Part shown: positions 24,019-37,345 of the stretch, one piece after another
How the letters are laid out: the number at the start of each line of letters is the position of its first letter
Position numbering within the stretch: the stretch's first letter is position 1
Source of the DNA: Mytilus californianus
Taxonomy: Eukaryota; Mollusca; Bivalvia; Mytilida; Mytilidae
Assembly (NCBI RefSeq): GCF_021869535.1
Contig: NW_026262668.1
Span: forward strand, 63,890,058 to 63,954,057
Direction: 5' to 3'
DNA: 64,000 nucleotides
The notes under the pieces: model-generated
The model's input: only the letters and a program-made list of their open reading frames with translations
What the model was told of the DNA's origin: nothing
Databases searched by the model: none
Made by a program: the position numbers and the translations under genes

Positions 24019-24600
24019 AATCTGCAAATTGCTGGGTTACAATGTACATTGGTTACTGTGGATTCATTTATTTTCGTGGGTAGCAATTTTCGTGGATTAA
24101 GGAAAACTTACATGTTTGTGGAAATTTAATTTCGTGGTTTTACCGAAGTCTGCTAACAAGCCTATAGACATTTTGTTATTCGTTGAACATTTAATTTCGT
24201 GGTTAACTGGTAACCACGAAATCCACGAAAATTGGTATCCAACGAATAATAATGAATCCACAGTACATTCTCTTTTAATGTTTAATTACAATTTTTTTTT
24301 TTTAAACAATCTTCATTCAAGTTACACGGTTACAATGGTTACACAATGCATATGGTAACACTTGGTTTCAATGTAAATAAATAGAATCTGCTAATTGCTG
24401 GGTTACATTGGTTACATTCTCTTTGAATTTTTATTTTTTAGAAGTACTTTTTTTTCAAAACAGGCTTCATTCCCATGTCCAGATACGGGAAAAACAATGG
24501 TTATAATTTAGAATAGAATCTTGAAACTTCTGGATTACATTGGTTACTTTCTCTTTTATTTTATATTTAAAAACAGGCTTCATTCCAAAGTCCAGGGGTT
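24019..24600 (+). repeat. Three tandem units, first split by a MITE
   Basis: Units start AATCTGCAAATTGCTGGG (24019), AATCTGCTAATTGCTGGG (24385) and AATCTTGAAACTTCTGGA (24517). Each continues TTACATTGGTTAC, then TTCTCTTT and a CTTCATTC block. Removing the 210-base insertion makes the first unit ~155 bp, similar to the second (132 bp). Confidence 0.7.
24056..24263. mobile_element. 208-bp MITE with TA duplication
   Basis: The TIR begins CTGTGGATTCATT at both ends, followed by inverted TTCGTGG modules, so nearly the whole element is palindromic (CCAATTTTCGTGGATTTCG against its inverse). TA flanks it at 24054-24055 and 24264-24265. The two following tandem units retain GGTTACATTC or GGTTACTTTC uninterrupted, which are internal empty sites. 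TA duplications indicate a Tc1/mariner-type source. Confidence 0.8.
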
Positions 24601-25066
24601 TATAGCTGAAAAATAGTACTTATAGAGGTGAGTAGAAAATGACCATATACATGTACAAATTTACATCTGATTTTCACTGAAAGATCCACATACATGTAAC
24701 ACTAAATGTTAACCCATGTTTAATAATATAAGAGTGTTCCTGATTATCTCTGTTTTTGTTCTTTTATAACTGTAATCTTGAAGAAAAGGTAACATAACTT
24801 AATATCACTTCTTTTAGTACATTAAATGCACTACTTACCGGTAAGTTAGTGATTTCAGACTCAAGAAAAAGGTAGATAACTCCTATTTGTAATCATAATC
24901 ACTTATTCAAATAGTTCCCCTGGTTGTTTAAGCATATTACTTACCATAAATGAATAAGATTGCGTGTACATGGATATCCATTAAAATGAACTGCTTTAAA
25001 ATGGTCTTTAAATCAATTGGCTTGCAGATTTTCATAGAATTATGCCACTCTTGTCCTAGTTCAATA

Positions 25067-25128
25067 TCGCCACGATATAGCCTTGTTGTGCTAATGCGGC
25101 GTAAAGCAACCAACAATCAATCAATCAA
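25067..25128 (+). mobile_element. 5'-truncated SINE tail with (AATC)n and 13-bp TSD
   Basis: The block contains ATATAGCCTTGTTGTGC, GCGGCGTAAAGCAACC and (AATC)4. TCCTAGTTCAATA flanks it at 25054-25066 and 25129-25141 (at least 11 bases outside the tail repeat). The segment resembles the 3' tail of widespread molluscan SINEs ('GCGTTAAGCAACAATCAATC'). It is a short target-primed insertion about 130 bases upstream of the TRAF coding start. Confidence 0.75.
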
Positions 25129-25269
25129 TCCTAGTTCAATACAGAGTACTCTAAAAAGGAGTGGCCACACAGTTACAAAGATTGGTTTTCATGCTTAAAT
25201 CAATCAAATTATGTATTTGTTCTTCATTGTTACAGAAAAAAGGAAAGACAAAAATAAAGATACCAAGCT

Positions 25270-28200
25270 ATGCAGGCAGGTTATTCCAGAGATGTATTCT
25301 CCTCAGGATTTGATACCAAGTTCCTTTGTAACTACTGTGGTAACATACTAAGGGACCCAGTACAAAGTTACTGTGGACATAGATTTTGCAGAGCATGTAT
25401 ACAAGGTCTTGTAAGGTAAGTCAAAATTCTATATTTGCCTGTTTTTTTTCTTCAAAATACAGACTATTTACAAGTCCACAGGGAGCCTTTTTGGAGTTCT
25501 TGACTTACACAGTTACTTATCACCTGTGTGCAGTACATGTATATTGATTATTTTGTTTAGTTCATGAGATAAACAATAAAAGGTTGAGTTATAATTCAAA
25601 ATCTTTTATCTAACAAGGGGCAAAAATGTTTGAGGCTTGTTTTGGCTTACCAAAACTTGAGAATTTCAAGGGTTGTAAAAAAATTATTTGTGTCTATTAA
25701 AAGTAAGTTTTTGTAGAAACATAATGGGAGATTACTCAAATCTTGACAACCAAATTTAAATCTGACAATTTTACTTATACATATACAAGTCCACAAAAGT
25801 AACGATACACAAGTTTGAACTCCAATTTATCATAAAATATAATGAATAGGAAAAACTGTTAAATTATCCAGTGAAAAACATTAATTTGCAAAGCAAATGC
25901 ATATGATTAAAGAATCTGATCAAATTGGAAAGTGAGAAAATACCGTGTTATTGAACACAGGAGTCAAATTTATTTTGTGGAAAATGATGACATAATTATA
26001 AGTCTGCACTTAATTTCGAAGATGAGAATTAAGTATTCAAATATCTGCAAAGGCATTCAAAATTTTAAGCAGACCATGTTCAACTTTAAAGTTTTAAGTT
26101 CAAATATCGATTTTTGAATATTTAGGTGAAAATACGATTTTTGAAATAACAAAAATTGCAACTACAAAATATTCGCGTATTTGCCTTAAAACAATGGTTT
26201 TGATAAGAAAATAACACTCTGTAAATATTAGACGATTTGGGCAAATATTTACCTTGGTACAGTCATGACCGTGTATCCAATTTCATTATATATGGAAAAT
26301 ACATTGCCTTGTATCTTTTCTTTTGTTGACTAGTATATTATACAAGCAAATATTATATCTTCAAGTATATGAAAGATATTTGTATAAGTATGAACATATG
26401 ACAACTTGGACTAAAGACAAGTCGGACCAAGAAAGCTTGGACCAATTTAAAGACAACTTGGAGCACTTTTAAAGACCCCTCAGATTCCATAAGTATTACC
26501 ATTGAATGATATAGGAATCACTGTGTTTGTCTGTCCATGCGCCTTGTCGGTGCAACTCCTTCTAAACAGCAATACTTCAAGTTGTTAATAGTTATGCAAG
26601 GGTGGGGTGTTCTTTTGAGAGGTCACTTACAGTTCTAATGGCATTTAATGGCATGTGTGTACAAAATATATGCATTTAATAGAAAAGCACAATTTGTACT
26701 ACTAGGATTTTATTATTTATATGACCTTTTTTGTAGCTCTGGAGATCAAAGAGTCCAGTGTCTTCAGTGTTTACAAGAAGGAAATGCAGATGAAGAATAC
26801 AGTTTCATCAACCAAGATCAGGTATTAGATTGTGTTTCGTGTGGTTGTGTTAGCTGTATCTAACCACATTATATAGCATTCAAAAGACTCTAAATGATGC
26901 TACTCACTTTGTATATTTATCAGTTCCTTTGGGGAACCAACTTATCTTGTGCAGTTTTGATTAGTGTGGGGTCAAAGTAATGCATTAAAGCAAAGGATGG
27001 AATTAAGGCTAATTAAGCTCAGTAAGGACGATAAAAGAGATATTCTAAATATACTTACAACTTGTGTCCATTAACTATCGAAGAAGTATGTTGGTAGGGG
27101 TAATGTTTAATTTATATATTATATATATGTCAAACTATAGCAAAATCTTTGGCTTAAATTTCGGAAAATTTGGTTTTACTAACCTCAGGTGAATTGAATG
27201 CTTAGATACCCGCTAGTGAACTACTGACTTTCTAAATAATGTAAACCCATTTGGGTATTTATGTAAAATGAGAAATATTTGTAACATAATAAAAAAAATG
27301 TTATATTATATTGGGTGGAGAGGATAACAAGGGTTCACATGGTCATAGTTCACAATTGGTAACTTAGCTTAGTGTGATTGAGTAAATCATTATCATGATT
27401 ATTGCCAGGTGAAATGTGGTAATAACATTTTCAGTTACAGATGAAGAAGAGGTTGGGTTGACATTAAAACAACATCATAATAACAAATTTTCATGAAAAA
27501 CGATATTTAAGAGGTCATGAAATAATTGTAGTTTCATGAAAAAAGTCAATAGCTAATGACAAGATTTTATTTGAATAAAGGGAACTGACATGTACACCAG
27601 TTCTTTTTAGATAAATTGTATTAAAATCTCTATCGGTAGTTAAAAGATTTAATTTTGTTTTTGTAAGTCAATGACATACATGTACATGCAGATTAGAAAA
27701 CTATACCAGAAAATGCATTATGAGAGATATTCATTGTTGTAAAAAACTTATAAATTTGTTTGATCTTGTTGAATCGTCCAAATATTGAAGAATGTTTCCA
27801 AACCTTACCAAAAATTTGCTTTCGTTTAGGGCTCTATGACTATGCATTTTTTTCCTCCAAGCAGGTCAAGTTTGATTTTCATTGTTGTAAGAATTACTGT
27901 TCTACACTTGCCCAACTTGAATTGTCTAAAAATGGTACAAACAGTTCTAGTAACTCAAGTTTAATTTGGAACAAGAATTTACATATGTTACTTTGCAACA
28001 TAACTTCCTACTATTTGAACTGATTAACTTCAGGCCAGGTTTGAATTTCACTGTTACCATAGTAACCAATGGTGACATTTGTTTATTTTAAAATGTTGAA
28101 AAAATTTCAGGGAGATGTTATTAGTTTGCTATGGGCTATGAAGGATCACACAACTTTCTACTCTAAAATTCAGTCTAAAATTGATTTATCTCTGGTATAT

Positions 28201-31200
28201 GCTTATTTTTAGATATAATTCACTTTGCAATGTCATAAAATATTGAAATCCTCAAGCAGATTTATTTTTTTTATATCAATAAGAATTAATGTAGATATTG
28301 TATCCCAGACTATTTATTTTAACATGGATAAACTAATTATCATTCTGCTGTTTGGTTGGGTTGTTGTCTCTTTGACACATTCCTTGTTTCCATTCTCTAT
28401 TCTTATTGTTATGATCATATTTGTAGATATTTCCAGACATGGCTGTCAAGAGAGAGATGTCTAGTATTGAATCTAAATGTGTAAATCCTGGTTGTAGCTG
28501 GAAAGGAAACTTCAAACACTATGAGGTATATATTATCTGTATTCTCATAACACATCTTAACACACGACTGTGATGTGTAGGACAAGGTATTGGTTAAATG
28601 TCAGTTAAAACAGCAAGTCAAAAATAGCATTAAGGATGTTAGATGATAAATACAAAAATAAGGTGCCTATGAGACAACTATCAACCAGAGTTCAAATGAA
28701 GTGAATGTAAGCAATTATATGCAACTCTATGTCCTTCAACAATGAGAATACTGTATAGTCGGCTATAAAATTTCAAAATTCAGAAAGTGATAAGATGTGA
28801 ATCAAACATTTATTTCCTAATTTCCTAAATCAGATAAGATTTATAGTGATTATAAAACATACCAAGGTTCCTGTAAATTTAGAAAATTTCTAAGTGCTTT
28901 TATTTGTGATTGATGAACAATTGACAAATATTTGAGATTGATCATTACGATTTCAGGAAATGCTGAATACAAATAAAGCTATTAAAATTTAAAATGTGAC
29001 TGTGCAAATATTTTTATTTGCGAAACTTATTCTGATTCAATTTTTCGCAATAATAAAGTCATTGCAAAAATTTCTGAATTTAAAGTATTGGCAGTCTTGA
29101 ACCACTTAAAATTGATAATTCAGAAGTTTAAGTTTAAACATATTTTATTGTCCAAAAACATTGACAATAGGATCAGACACAAGTTTTGCAACTTAGAGAG
29201 TCTTCTCCATGACAATTCAGAAGAAGTGACATTGTATGGTTATCAATCATCAATATTTTGTATTAAAGGAAAGGAAACTGAAATTTTTTGACTTTTCAAA
29301 TAACATTGTGTTTGTTAGGCACATTTCAAAGAATGCAAGTACCAAGCCAGTCCATGCACCCAATGTGGGAATCTGATTACTGCATCCAAGTTAAATGACC
29401 ACATGAAAAACGAATGTCAGATGAGAAGAGTTAAATGTAAACACTGTAGTGCAGAGGTTGTTCAACAAGATTTAGAAACGGTATGTAGGAACAAGTTGTA
29501 GGTGAGGTTAAGTACACACTGTGATATTCCTAGATAATTAACTGTCATATTCTTCATTTTTGTCAAGCCTGCAACATTTAGCCAGTCATAGTGATTCTAG
29601 ATTCCTTTGTTGGCGGCATCAACATTTTGGTTAAAGTTTTTTTAGACATCATCATCATCATCATATCTAACAGGGCTTACGCTACTGGGCAACTGGGTTG
29701 AAGAAGTCGCTTTCCCCTTTGTAACTTGGCTTTTTTTCGATGTAAAAATAATAGATATATCATGAATGTATATTATAAATTTCCTGTTGTTGCTTATAAT
29801 AAGTATTTATCAGAATTCGCTAAACTTCAATTTTTTCTGTCAGACCAAGGACTGACAGAAAGCAAACTTTCCTGGTCTTTCCAAAAATTTGGTGGTCCTT
29901 AATTTTTTGGAAATTATAGACTACTTTGTTATGTTAGATATTATGATGGAAAACATTGGACAAGGAAATTAAGATACAAAAAGAACCATTTTTGAGACAT
30001 ACACATATGTATGTTAAGGGTTTAAGGGTTTCCTTTTTATATGTTTTCGGTGCTGTAGGTCAGAATTTTAATATACTTTTTGGAAAAGATTGGTTCACTA
30101 CAGAGAAAAAAAGGTATTTTCACCGAGTCTGGTTCCGGTATTATAATAATGTTCGCCCTTTACAATATATCAATGAACAAAATGAATGCAGTTTTTCTCA
30201 AATGGTCTTTCACGAATTTCGATTATATAATTAAGTGTTTGCAACAAATGAATGGTTGCCGAAAAGTTTTTGAAGAAATCCTCACACAAACAATATGGTC
30301 CGAGCCATACTATGTAGTTGGTTAGAAAATCATGAACACACAATTGTTCTTCCCATTATCAATATTCAAGATCTTTAACGTATTTCAGCTGTTTTCATTT
30401 TCATGTGCATACGACAAAAGTCACCCACAACTCTGCCATTGAAATTACTTCAACTGGTTCTAAAGTTATGATTTCTGATCACAATAATGCAAGGTAAACC
30501 ATTGTCCAATGATTTGACAAACTACCAATGTGACGGAACAAACCACAATGACCCTTTTTGTCTGTCTGACAATCTGACCGGTTCAAACGTGAAAAAATGG
30601 CGGACTTCGTAAAGTTTTGGCGGTCGGGATCGTCAGGATTTTCACAAAGTCAGTATTTATCAGTGAAAAAAGAAACATAAATATATGAACTTTTTTAGGA
30701 TATAAAATGTGTATTATTTTGCAGACACACCAAAATGAGTGCCCCAAGTTTCCTCTGAAGTGTGACTCTTGTGGAAAAAAGAAAATACCTAGAGAAAAGG
30801 CATGTATATGTTATATAGGTGTATTTTGAAAATTATAAATGTGAAAAAATCCTATCTTTCCTTGCTTAGACCTCACTGGAATAAGGTAAAATATATATAA
30901 TTGTTGATGTGTGTTAAAGGTATCTCATCCTTAACTTTTGAATAAGTGTTTGCCAATTTTTTCTTGAAAATCCTACATTCCCTTCCCTATCAACAAAATG
31001 TACATAGAAAACTTGGCTCAAGTAGGATATATGTATTTTGATGTTTGATTGGACAGATATTCTAGCTACATTTGTTTTAAAACTTTTGATTGGACAATTA
31101 AATCATAGGAAGTTGGATCATGTGCATTCATCTTCCACACAATAACTTTTATATATGATGTTCCTAATTGTGCTTGAACAAAAAAACTAACTTAATTCTC

Positions 31201-34200
31201 ATTTGTACTGTGAAGGCCATGTCCTATATATTTTATTTGACTGTCAAATTCATAATAAACGTGACATATTGCATTTATGTAAGGCTTTCAATTTTTTTCC
31301 TTAACAACAAATTCACAAATAATTGCTTTCAAAGTATTAAATTTACTTTGATGTGCGTTTTGTGAGGATGCCCTTTTTCCGTGACAATTTTGAGACGCAC
31401 AAATTTAATATTGGTTGAAAGGGCACATCCTCAGCAGTAGATATTTTTTCTAACAACACTTTCAAATAAACTATAAATATACATTATAAAGGATATTTGG
31501 GATAAACATCATTGAGCAAGCAACCTAACAACACAGCAAACATAAGATACTCTTTTGTAAACATATACAAGCGGGGGGGGAAAGATACTTGCATGTAAAC
31601 AATTACAAGAAGACAAAAAAGATACTAACTTGTTAACATTTACAAGGAAACAAAAAGATACTCACTTGTAAACATAAACAAGCAAACAAAAAACAGATAC
31701 TCACTTGTAAAAAAGTACAAGCAAACAAAATATACTCATTTGTAAATATATACAAGCAAACTAAAAAATGCTCATTGTAAACAAATGTTTCAAAAATTAT
31801 ACAAAGAAATTCTACTGAACAGTATATTGTCATTACATTAATGATGTTTGCTATTAGTTTATAAAGAGGACGATATCAAATGTAAGAAGTAATATGTTGT
31901 GTAAATGACTAAAATATGTAAATATTATAGTTAAATATATCTTAATAAAGCGTTAACTAACTCGTTCATACTTATTTTATGCAGATGCAACAACACATTG
32001 ACAAAGAGTGTGCCAATCAAAAAATACAATGTCCAGTACCAGCTTGTGAAAAGGTAACTAAAAATTTCATGACTTGAATAAGTGAAGGGGAAAGCAATGA
32101 CCAGTAAAATGATATTAAAAGTGTGAATCTTATATCTTACGTTCACTTTGTGGCTTTCAGTAACTAGTTTATAACAAAACTGTCAAGTGTTAGACCATGA
32201 TTGAAAAAAAAAAATTTCCAATATGATTTAAATAGCAACATCATAGTCCTTGATATGTATGATTTTACAGTTCAAATGAATTCATTTCAAAAGCAGTTTG
32301 ATGGTACTTTTTCACAATCAATGCTGGAGATGTTGAGGATTCACTTCGGCATATTTCTCTGTGTAATCAATAAAAGGTATATAGTGTTGTTAATCAGAGT
32401 ATTGTTACACCAAATTACCAACAGTCATCTTGTTTCACAGTGATTCATTGAATGCAAACAACAGTCATGACAGGGATTTTTTTAGTTCCTTCCATTGATG
32501 CTCTGAATTTTTGTGACATGGGATATCTGTATTCTTCCTTTTTTATTGACATGGTCATTTTACATTTTGAAGGTTATTAGATGAAAACCTTTAATGGCCA
32601 TTGTTCACACTAGGCTTAAATCTTGTCTGATGGATATGGACTATATCTGGTTTTTGGATATATGATAGGTTAATTTATTTAAATATATGGTAAAGTTTAC
32701 ACTATTTCTAGGCATACTTTGATATGAAAATTATAGGGATATGAATACCAGTTACCCATTTAGCCTGGCTTATACATAATTATTGTGAGTCCTATTAATT
32801 GTCAAGTTCATAGATCAAAGGTCATTATATATATAACTCAACATTTAAGATAATCATTTGAGTTTTGTATTGTGCTGCAAATAGAATATTTCTTTAGCAG
32901 TATCCTTTATGCATGATTTGAATCAACAATTTCAATATATGAAAATTACTTTAGAGAAGATATTTTTAATAAAGAAGATCAATTAAGTAGAAATGTTTAT
33001 GTATTATTATTTCCATAAAAAGTAAAATCTATTTCAGCATATAACCAAGGTAATAACTTTATCATGTCCTCTAAACCTTTCATAAATGCTTCATATAATG
33101 TCAAATGCATTGCATTTCATAATCTTCTCAGTGAACACTTTTTATTCAACAATTTAGACATCATAACTATAGGGAAAGCTCCTTCTTAACAGTTGTTATT
33201 AAGACAGCAAAGTGTCAAATTGAAAAGTGCAAAAAAAAGTTCATCATTGTAAAGATCACAGAGAACAGCATTGATTTATTTTGCAATTTTAACCAATCTC
33301 AAGTTTGTCTTCCATTGAAGAAAGTAAAAAAAAAATCAGCATCATAGCAGAAATATTTGACATCACAGGGCAAAAGTGATGTTTTTGTAAATGTCATTAG
33401 ATCACCTGGCACAAAATTGAGGTCAATTTGAGGAATTTTTTTATGACTTTTTTTCAGTTTATATTAAAAAAATAATTTTAATTCTGTGTGTAAATGTTGA
33501 CATGGTTACCAATCAATTTATTTCATCTTATGTCTGAAATATTTCATGGCTATACTTCATTCAAGCTTCATCCTCACTACTATTTTTCTAGCTGGATTTT
33601 AAACTTTTTTCATGAAGTCTTATGAAAGCTGGTATGTTAACATGACATTTCTGGATTTTGAGGATGAATAATTCTATGATTCTCTATAACTCCAGTATGC
33701 TTATGTATATACGACTTTCACATTCAGGTATTTTCCCTTTACATTTCCTAAGTCACAGTGCTTATTACTACATCACAGTAAGATTATATTGTTGAATGAC
33801 GAATTTTAAGTTAATTGACCTCTGGTCAACTGGTGTAACTCATTTAAAAATAGAGAACTAGAAAATGGTCTATGAGTGTTCACTAATAGATTACTAATAA
33901 TTTAAATATTTGAAATTGGCCTTAATCAGTTTAGCATATTGTAAAATGAAATTTGCTTGTTAATATCGCCTGTAATTTTTATGCATCCTTCAAACATATC
34001 TAACAGGGCTCACACTACTGGGCAAATGGGTTGAAGAAGTCGTTTTCCCCTTTGTCACTTTGATTCAATAACTTAATATGAAAGTATGGTATGCTGGTAT
34101 CTGTATGTCTGTCTGTTGGTTCAATTACATCTAGTGATAAATCAAGTTTGCTTTGTCAGATTCTAATGTTACAAAAAAAAAAAATTCCTATGAAGACAAG

Positions 34201-37200
34201 TTCCCTTTTTAATTAACACGATTTCATATTGCCATTCCAAATTTTTGTGGATTTGAATGTTAAACACGTCACAATTCTGTGCATGTCTCATTATAACTCA
34301 AGTGTATGTTAACAGATCTTTTAAAAAGTTTTTACACAGAGTTTAGTTCAATAATTTTAAGCTTCCTTTCAATTTTGAATAATATCATATCAATAAGACA
34401 CTCTCTTTTAATTTTGGTTATTTTCAAAATTACTGTTCCTATTTTATTTTTTTCTTGCATCGTCTGCAAAGCCCAGTTTTATCTCGCCCAATCCCATGAA
34501 ATTTAATATCAACGTAACTCTTTCGTTTTTTATATAAATTAAGACCGTTGGTTTTCCTGTTTGAATGGTTTTACACTAGTCATTTTTGGGGTCCTTCATA
34601 GCTTGCTGTTCGTTGTGAGCCAAGGCTCCGTGTTGAAGGCCGTACTTTGACCTATAATGGTTTACTTTTACAAATTGTGACTTGGATGGAGAGTTGTCTC
34701 ATTGGCACTCATACCACATCTTCTTATATTTATAACAAGTAAAAGTTTCCTCTTACTCACATTTTTAGTGTTTTCAAGTTTGCTGCTCTTGAGTTATGGT
34801 ACTTTTAAAAGGTTGAAGTTAGGGGAACTGGTGTATAATCAATTTCATTAGCATGTGAACAAGGCACAAAGCTTTTAATTGTATTCTCCTCCTTCATAGG
34901 AACATAAATTATTTATTTATTTTATATAGTTGTCTTTAGATTTCTAAATACAAAACTTAAATAATGAAATGACTGTTTCATTTCTCACTCACCATATTAA
35001 GATTAACTAAAACACTATTTTAAGATCTTAGCAGGCACAATTACCATTCAATTGTTAATCAAATGTTAAAATAGTAAACATCAAAATAGATTAAGTCCAT
35101 ACAAACAGAATAAGTCCTCTGTTCAAATACAAGTAATATGTCACACTATTACTCTTAAGAACAATTTACAAAAGACAAGCAAATTATGTATACGATAGAT
35201 TGGGTAAAAATTTAAAACGATAGAATTTTCTAATACTTTGTTAAAATGGAGTTCATATTATGCTTTATAAATAAAAAATAAGTATAGGTAAAAAAGAGAA
35301 CTATTTAACAATTTAAAGGTTTTACAAAATTGCCAGATTTTCAATTGATAATACATGAAAAAGCACTTTTTATACGACCGCAAAAAAATTTGCCGTTGTA
35401 TATTGGTATCACGTTGTCGTCGTCAGCGTCGTCCAAAGACATTTGGTTTCCGGACAATAACTTTAATAAATATAAATAGAAATCTATGAAATTTAAACAC
35501 AAGGTTTATAACCACAAAAGGAAGGTTGGGATTGATTTTGAGGGTTAAAGTCCTTACAGTTTAGGAATAAGGGGCCAAAAAGGGGTCCAAATAAGCATTT
35601 TTCTAGTTTCCAGACAATAACTTTTGGAACGGTGTATGGATCTCTCTGAAATAATACCACAAGTTTCCATACCACAAAGGGATGGTTAGGATTGGCTTTG
35701 GGGGGTTATGGCTCAAACCGTTTAGAATTAGGGGCAAAAAAGGGGGAAAACAAGGGTTCACAGGACTCATTTTCTTGCCAGAAAACAAATTGGGTAAATT
35801 AACTGAACATTCTTATAAAAAAATGAATTATCTAGATTTATCTTCCCTGATATAGCTAAGTTAGGTAAATTGAATTAAACAAGCAAATATTCAGTATTAG
35901 TAAAAACAGACTTTATAAAATGATAAAATTCTTTTGTTTAAAATATATACTTTAGTAAAGCTGCCAAAAAATATTTGGAGACTTGTAAAAAAACAAGTTT
36001 TTTTTTTAACTTTCAAATCAAATGCAACTGTTTCATATCTAGGTGTGTTCAACTTGTTATATAATAGAACTATCATATGATAAAATTCCTCTGCAACATA
36101 CATAAATGTACATATCTAATTGTTTCTTCTTTGAAAATATCTCTCATACATTACTCTCTGTTTTTCAATTGCATAAGTTCTTTCTACTTATATAAAACAT
36201 ATATTGGAATTTGTTGTAATTATTTTAGCAAAATATTTAACTCTACATTTTGAAATTTTCAAAATATGTATTTGACTGGATAACTATAATATTACCATGT
36301 ATTAATTGTCTTGCAGGTTGATAGAAATAAATTTCAACACCATGTTGAACAAAAGCCAGGGTTACATATTGTTCACAATATGGAACAAGTTAGTGTTTTA
36401 AGTGAAAAAGTTGAACAGATTGTGGCTCACATTGGAAATAATGAATCTGCAAATAATGTAGGTGTAATATCAGAGCTGAGAAACAAAGTACAAGAACAGG
36501 AACAAGCTATCAGATCGATTATAACAACAAGCGGAGGAGGAGGATCAGGATCAGTTGCTGGGGCCGATGTAGGAAACATGATGCAAAAGTTTCAGGCCTT
36601 AGAAATCAAGACTGGTACATATGAAGGGATTGTAACAACACTGCATAGAGAAATAGAGAGATGCATCACAGCCATTGAAAATATGGAAAGACAGCGACAA
36701 CAGGAAAAAGAACAAGTCAACAATGATGCAGAAAGAATAAAACAGCTTGAAGCAAAGTTACACATGAAAGAGGTTATTATTGCAGAACATGCACTGAAAA
36801 TATCTAACCTTGAAACTACAGTCTATGATGGAAACCTAATGTGGAGGATACCTGAGTGGACAAAAAAGCGCAGGGAAGCAGTAAGTGGGCAGTGTACCAG
36901 TATCTATTCAACTGCATTCTACACATCTAGGTCAGGTTACAAGATGTGTGTCAGACTGTATCCAAATGGTGATGGGATGGGCAAAGGAACGCATGTATCT
37001 ATCTTCTTTGTCATAATGAGGGGAAATTATGATGCTTTATTAGGATGGCCTTTCGGGCATAGAGTCATCTTCAGAATGATTGACCAAGGACAAAATGGTA
37101 ATCACCTGATTGATTCTTTCAGACCAGACCCATCAAGTACGTCTTTTAAAAGACCGACCTCAGAAATGAACATTGCTAGTGGTTGTCCATTATTTATGCC

Positions 37201-37345
37201 GTTATCAAAACTGGATGATCCAAGTGTTTCTTATGTTAAAGATGATGTTATGTATGTCAATGTTTGCCTAGACATTTCTGAAGGTAGGAGGAACCCAGCA
37301 CTTGATCCTGGAACCGGACCTGACCGTAGTTTAAAGAGCAAATAA
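25270..37345 (+). CDS. TRAF-family adaptor protein, seven coding exons (554 aa)
   Basis: Cytoplasmic signalling adaptor of the TNF-receptor-associated factor family, which links receptors to kinase and ubiquitin signalling. Coding exons are 25270-25415, 26737-26821, 28427-28525, 29319-29480, 30725-30799, 31985-32053 and 36317-37345; phases join exactly to 1665 nt. The RING uses C20, C23, C35, H37, C40, C43, C57 and C60. TRAF-type zinc fingers follow: C95/C100/H112/C116, C123/C126/H138/C143, C150/C153/H166/C170, C177/C180/H193/C198 and C205/C210/H221. A coiled coil (~270-380) contains a GGGGSG linker. The MATH (TRAF-C) domain runs ~384-533, with NLMWRIPEW, THVSIFFVIMRG and YDALLGWPF. The ATG is chosen because an in-frame TAA lies 13 bases upstream (25255) and TRAF RINGs start near the N terminus; a likely 5' UTR acceptor (TTACAG) ends at 25234. 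Intron 5 has a GC donor. The length matches TRAF2/3/5-type proteins (500-570 aa). The exact paralogue cannot be named. Confidence 0.93.
28345..28426 (+). repeat. Dispersed repeat DR tail adjoining TRAF exon 3
   Basis: GGTTGTTGTCTCTTTGACAC and CATTCTC match the tails at 47318 and (reversed) 11545. The repeat runs up to the polypyrimidine tract and AG of exon 3, so it may supply part of the splice-acceptor region. Confidence 0.55.
28640..28765 (-). repeat. Dispersed repeat DR fragment in TRAF intron 3
   Basis: GAGACAACTATCAACCAGAG, TTCAAATGAAGTGAATGTAA and CAATGAGAA match the copy at 60470-60550. Confidence 0.6.
29664..29735 (+). repeat. Dispersed repeat pair member 1 (TRAF intron 4)
   Basis: ATATCTAACAGGGCTTACGC, TACTGGGCAACTGGGTTGAA and TTTCCCCTTTGT recur at 33998-34065 in intron 6 of the same gene. 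It is a mussel-type short dispersed repeat of unknown class. Confidence 0.6.
31548..31790 (+). repeat. ~40-bp tandem repeat in TRAF intron 6-proximal region
   Basis: Six or so units of form AAGATACTCACTTGTAAACA, ATACAAGCAAACAAA. They lie in the intron between exons 5 and 6, the one with the GC donor. Confidence 0.75.
33998..34065 (+). repeat. Dispersed repeat pair member 2 (TRAF intron 6)
   Basis: ATATCTAACAGGGCTCACAC and TGGGTTGAAGAAGTCG match 29664-29735 with few changes. Confidence 0.6.
34595..34735 (+). repeat. Dispersed repeat DR copy in TRAF intron 6
   Basis: GCTTGCTGTTCGTTGTGAGC, GTTGAAGGCCGTACTTTGAC, GAGTTGTCTCATTGGCACTC and CCACATCTTCTTATA are the reverse complement of 52388-52520. 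Confidence 0.75.
35367..35765 (+). repeat. Terminal-hairpin family A, copy 2 (5' part) in TRAF intron 6
   Basis: A T run and ATACGACCGCAAAAAAATTT are followed by the partner GCCGTTGTAT, a degenerate GTC run, and two tandem units (GGTTGGGATTGATTTTGAGG, GGAATAAGGGGCC). The 3' end is absent, so it is a 3'-truncated copy. Confidence 0.75.

Noticed and set aside
28117-28200. Extra TRAF exon after TTTCAG at 28111
   Set aside because: No donor, and no match to TRAF sequence. Exons 2 and 3 already join in phase with continuous homology.
29956-30325. Overlapping 92- and 81-codon frames in TRAF intron 4
   Set aside because: Two frames of similar length overlap, with no domain and no splice or promoter context.
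36311-36316. Start of the TRAF C-terminal frame as an independent gene
   Set aside because: These bases are TTGCAG, the intron end. The frame is exon 7 of the TRAF gene.
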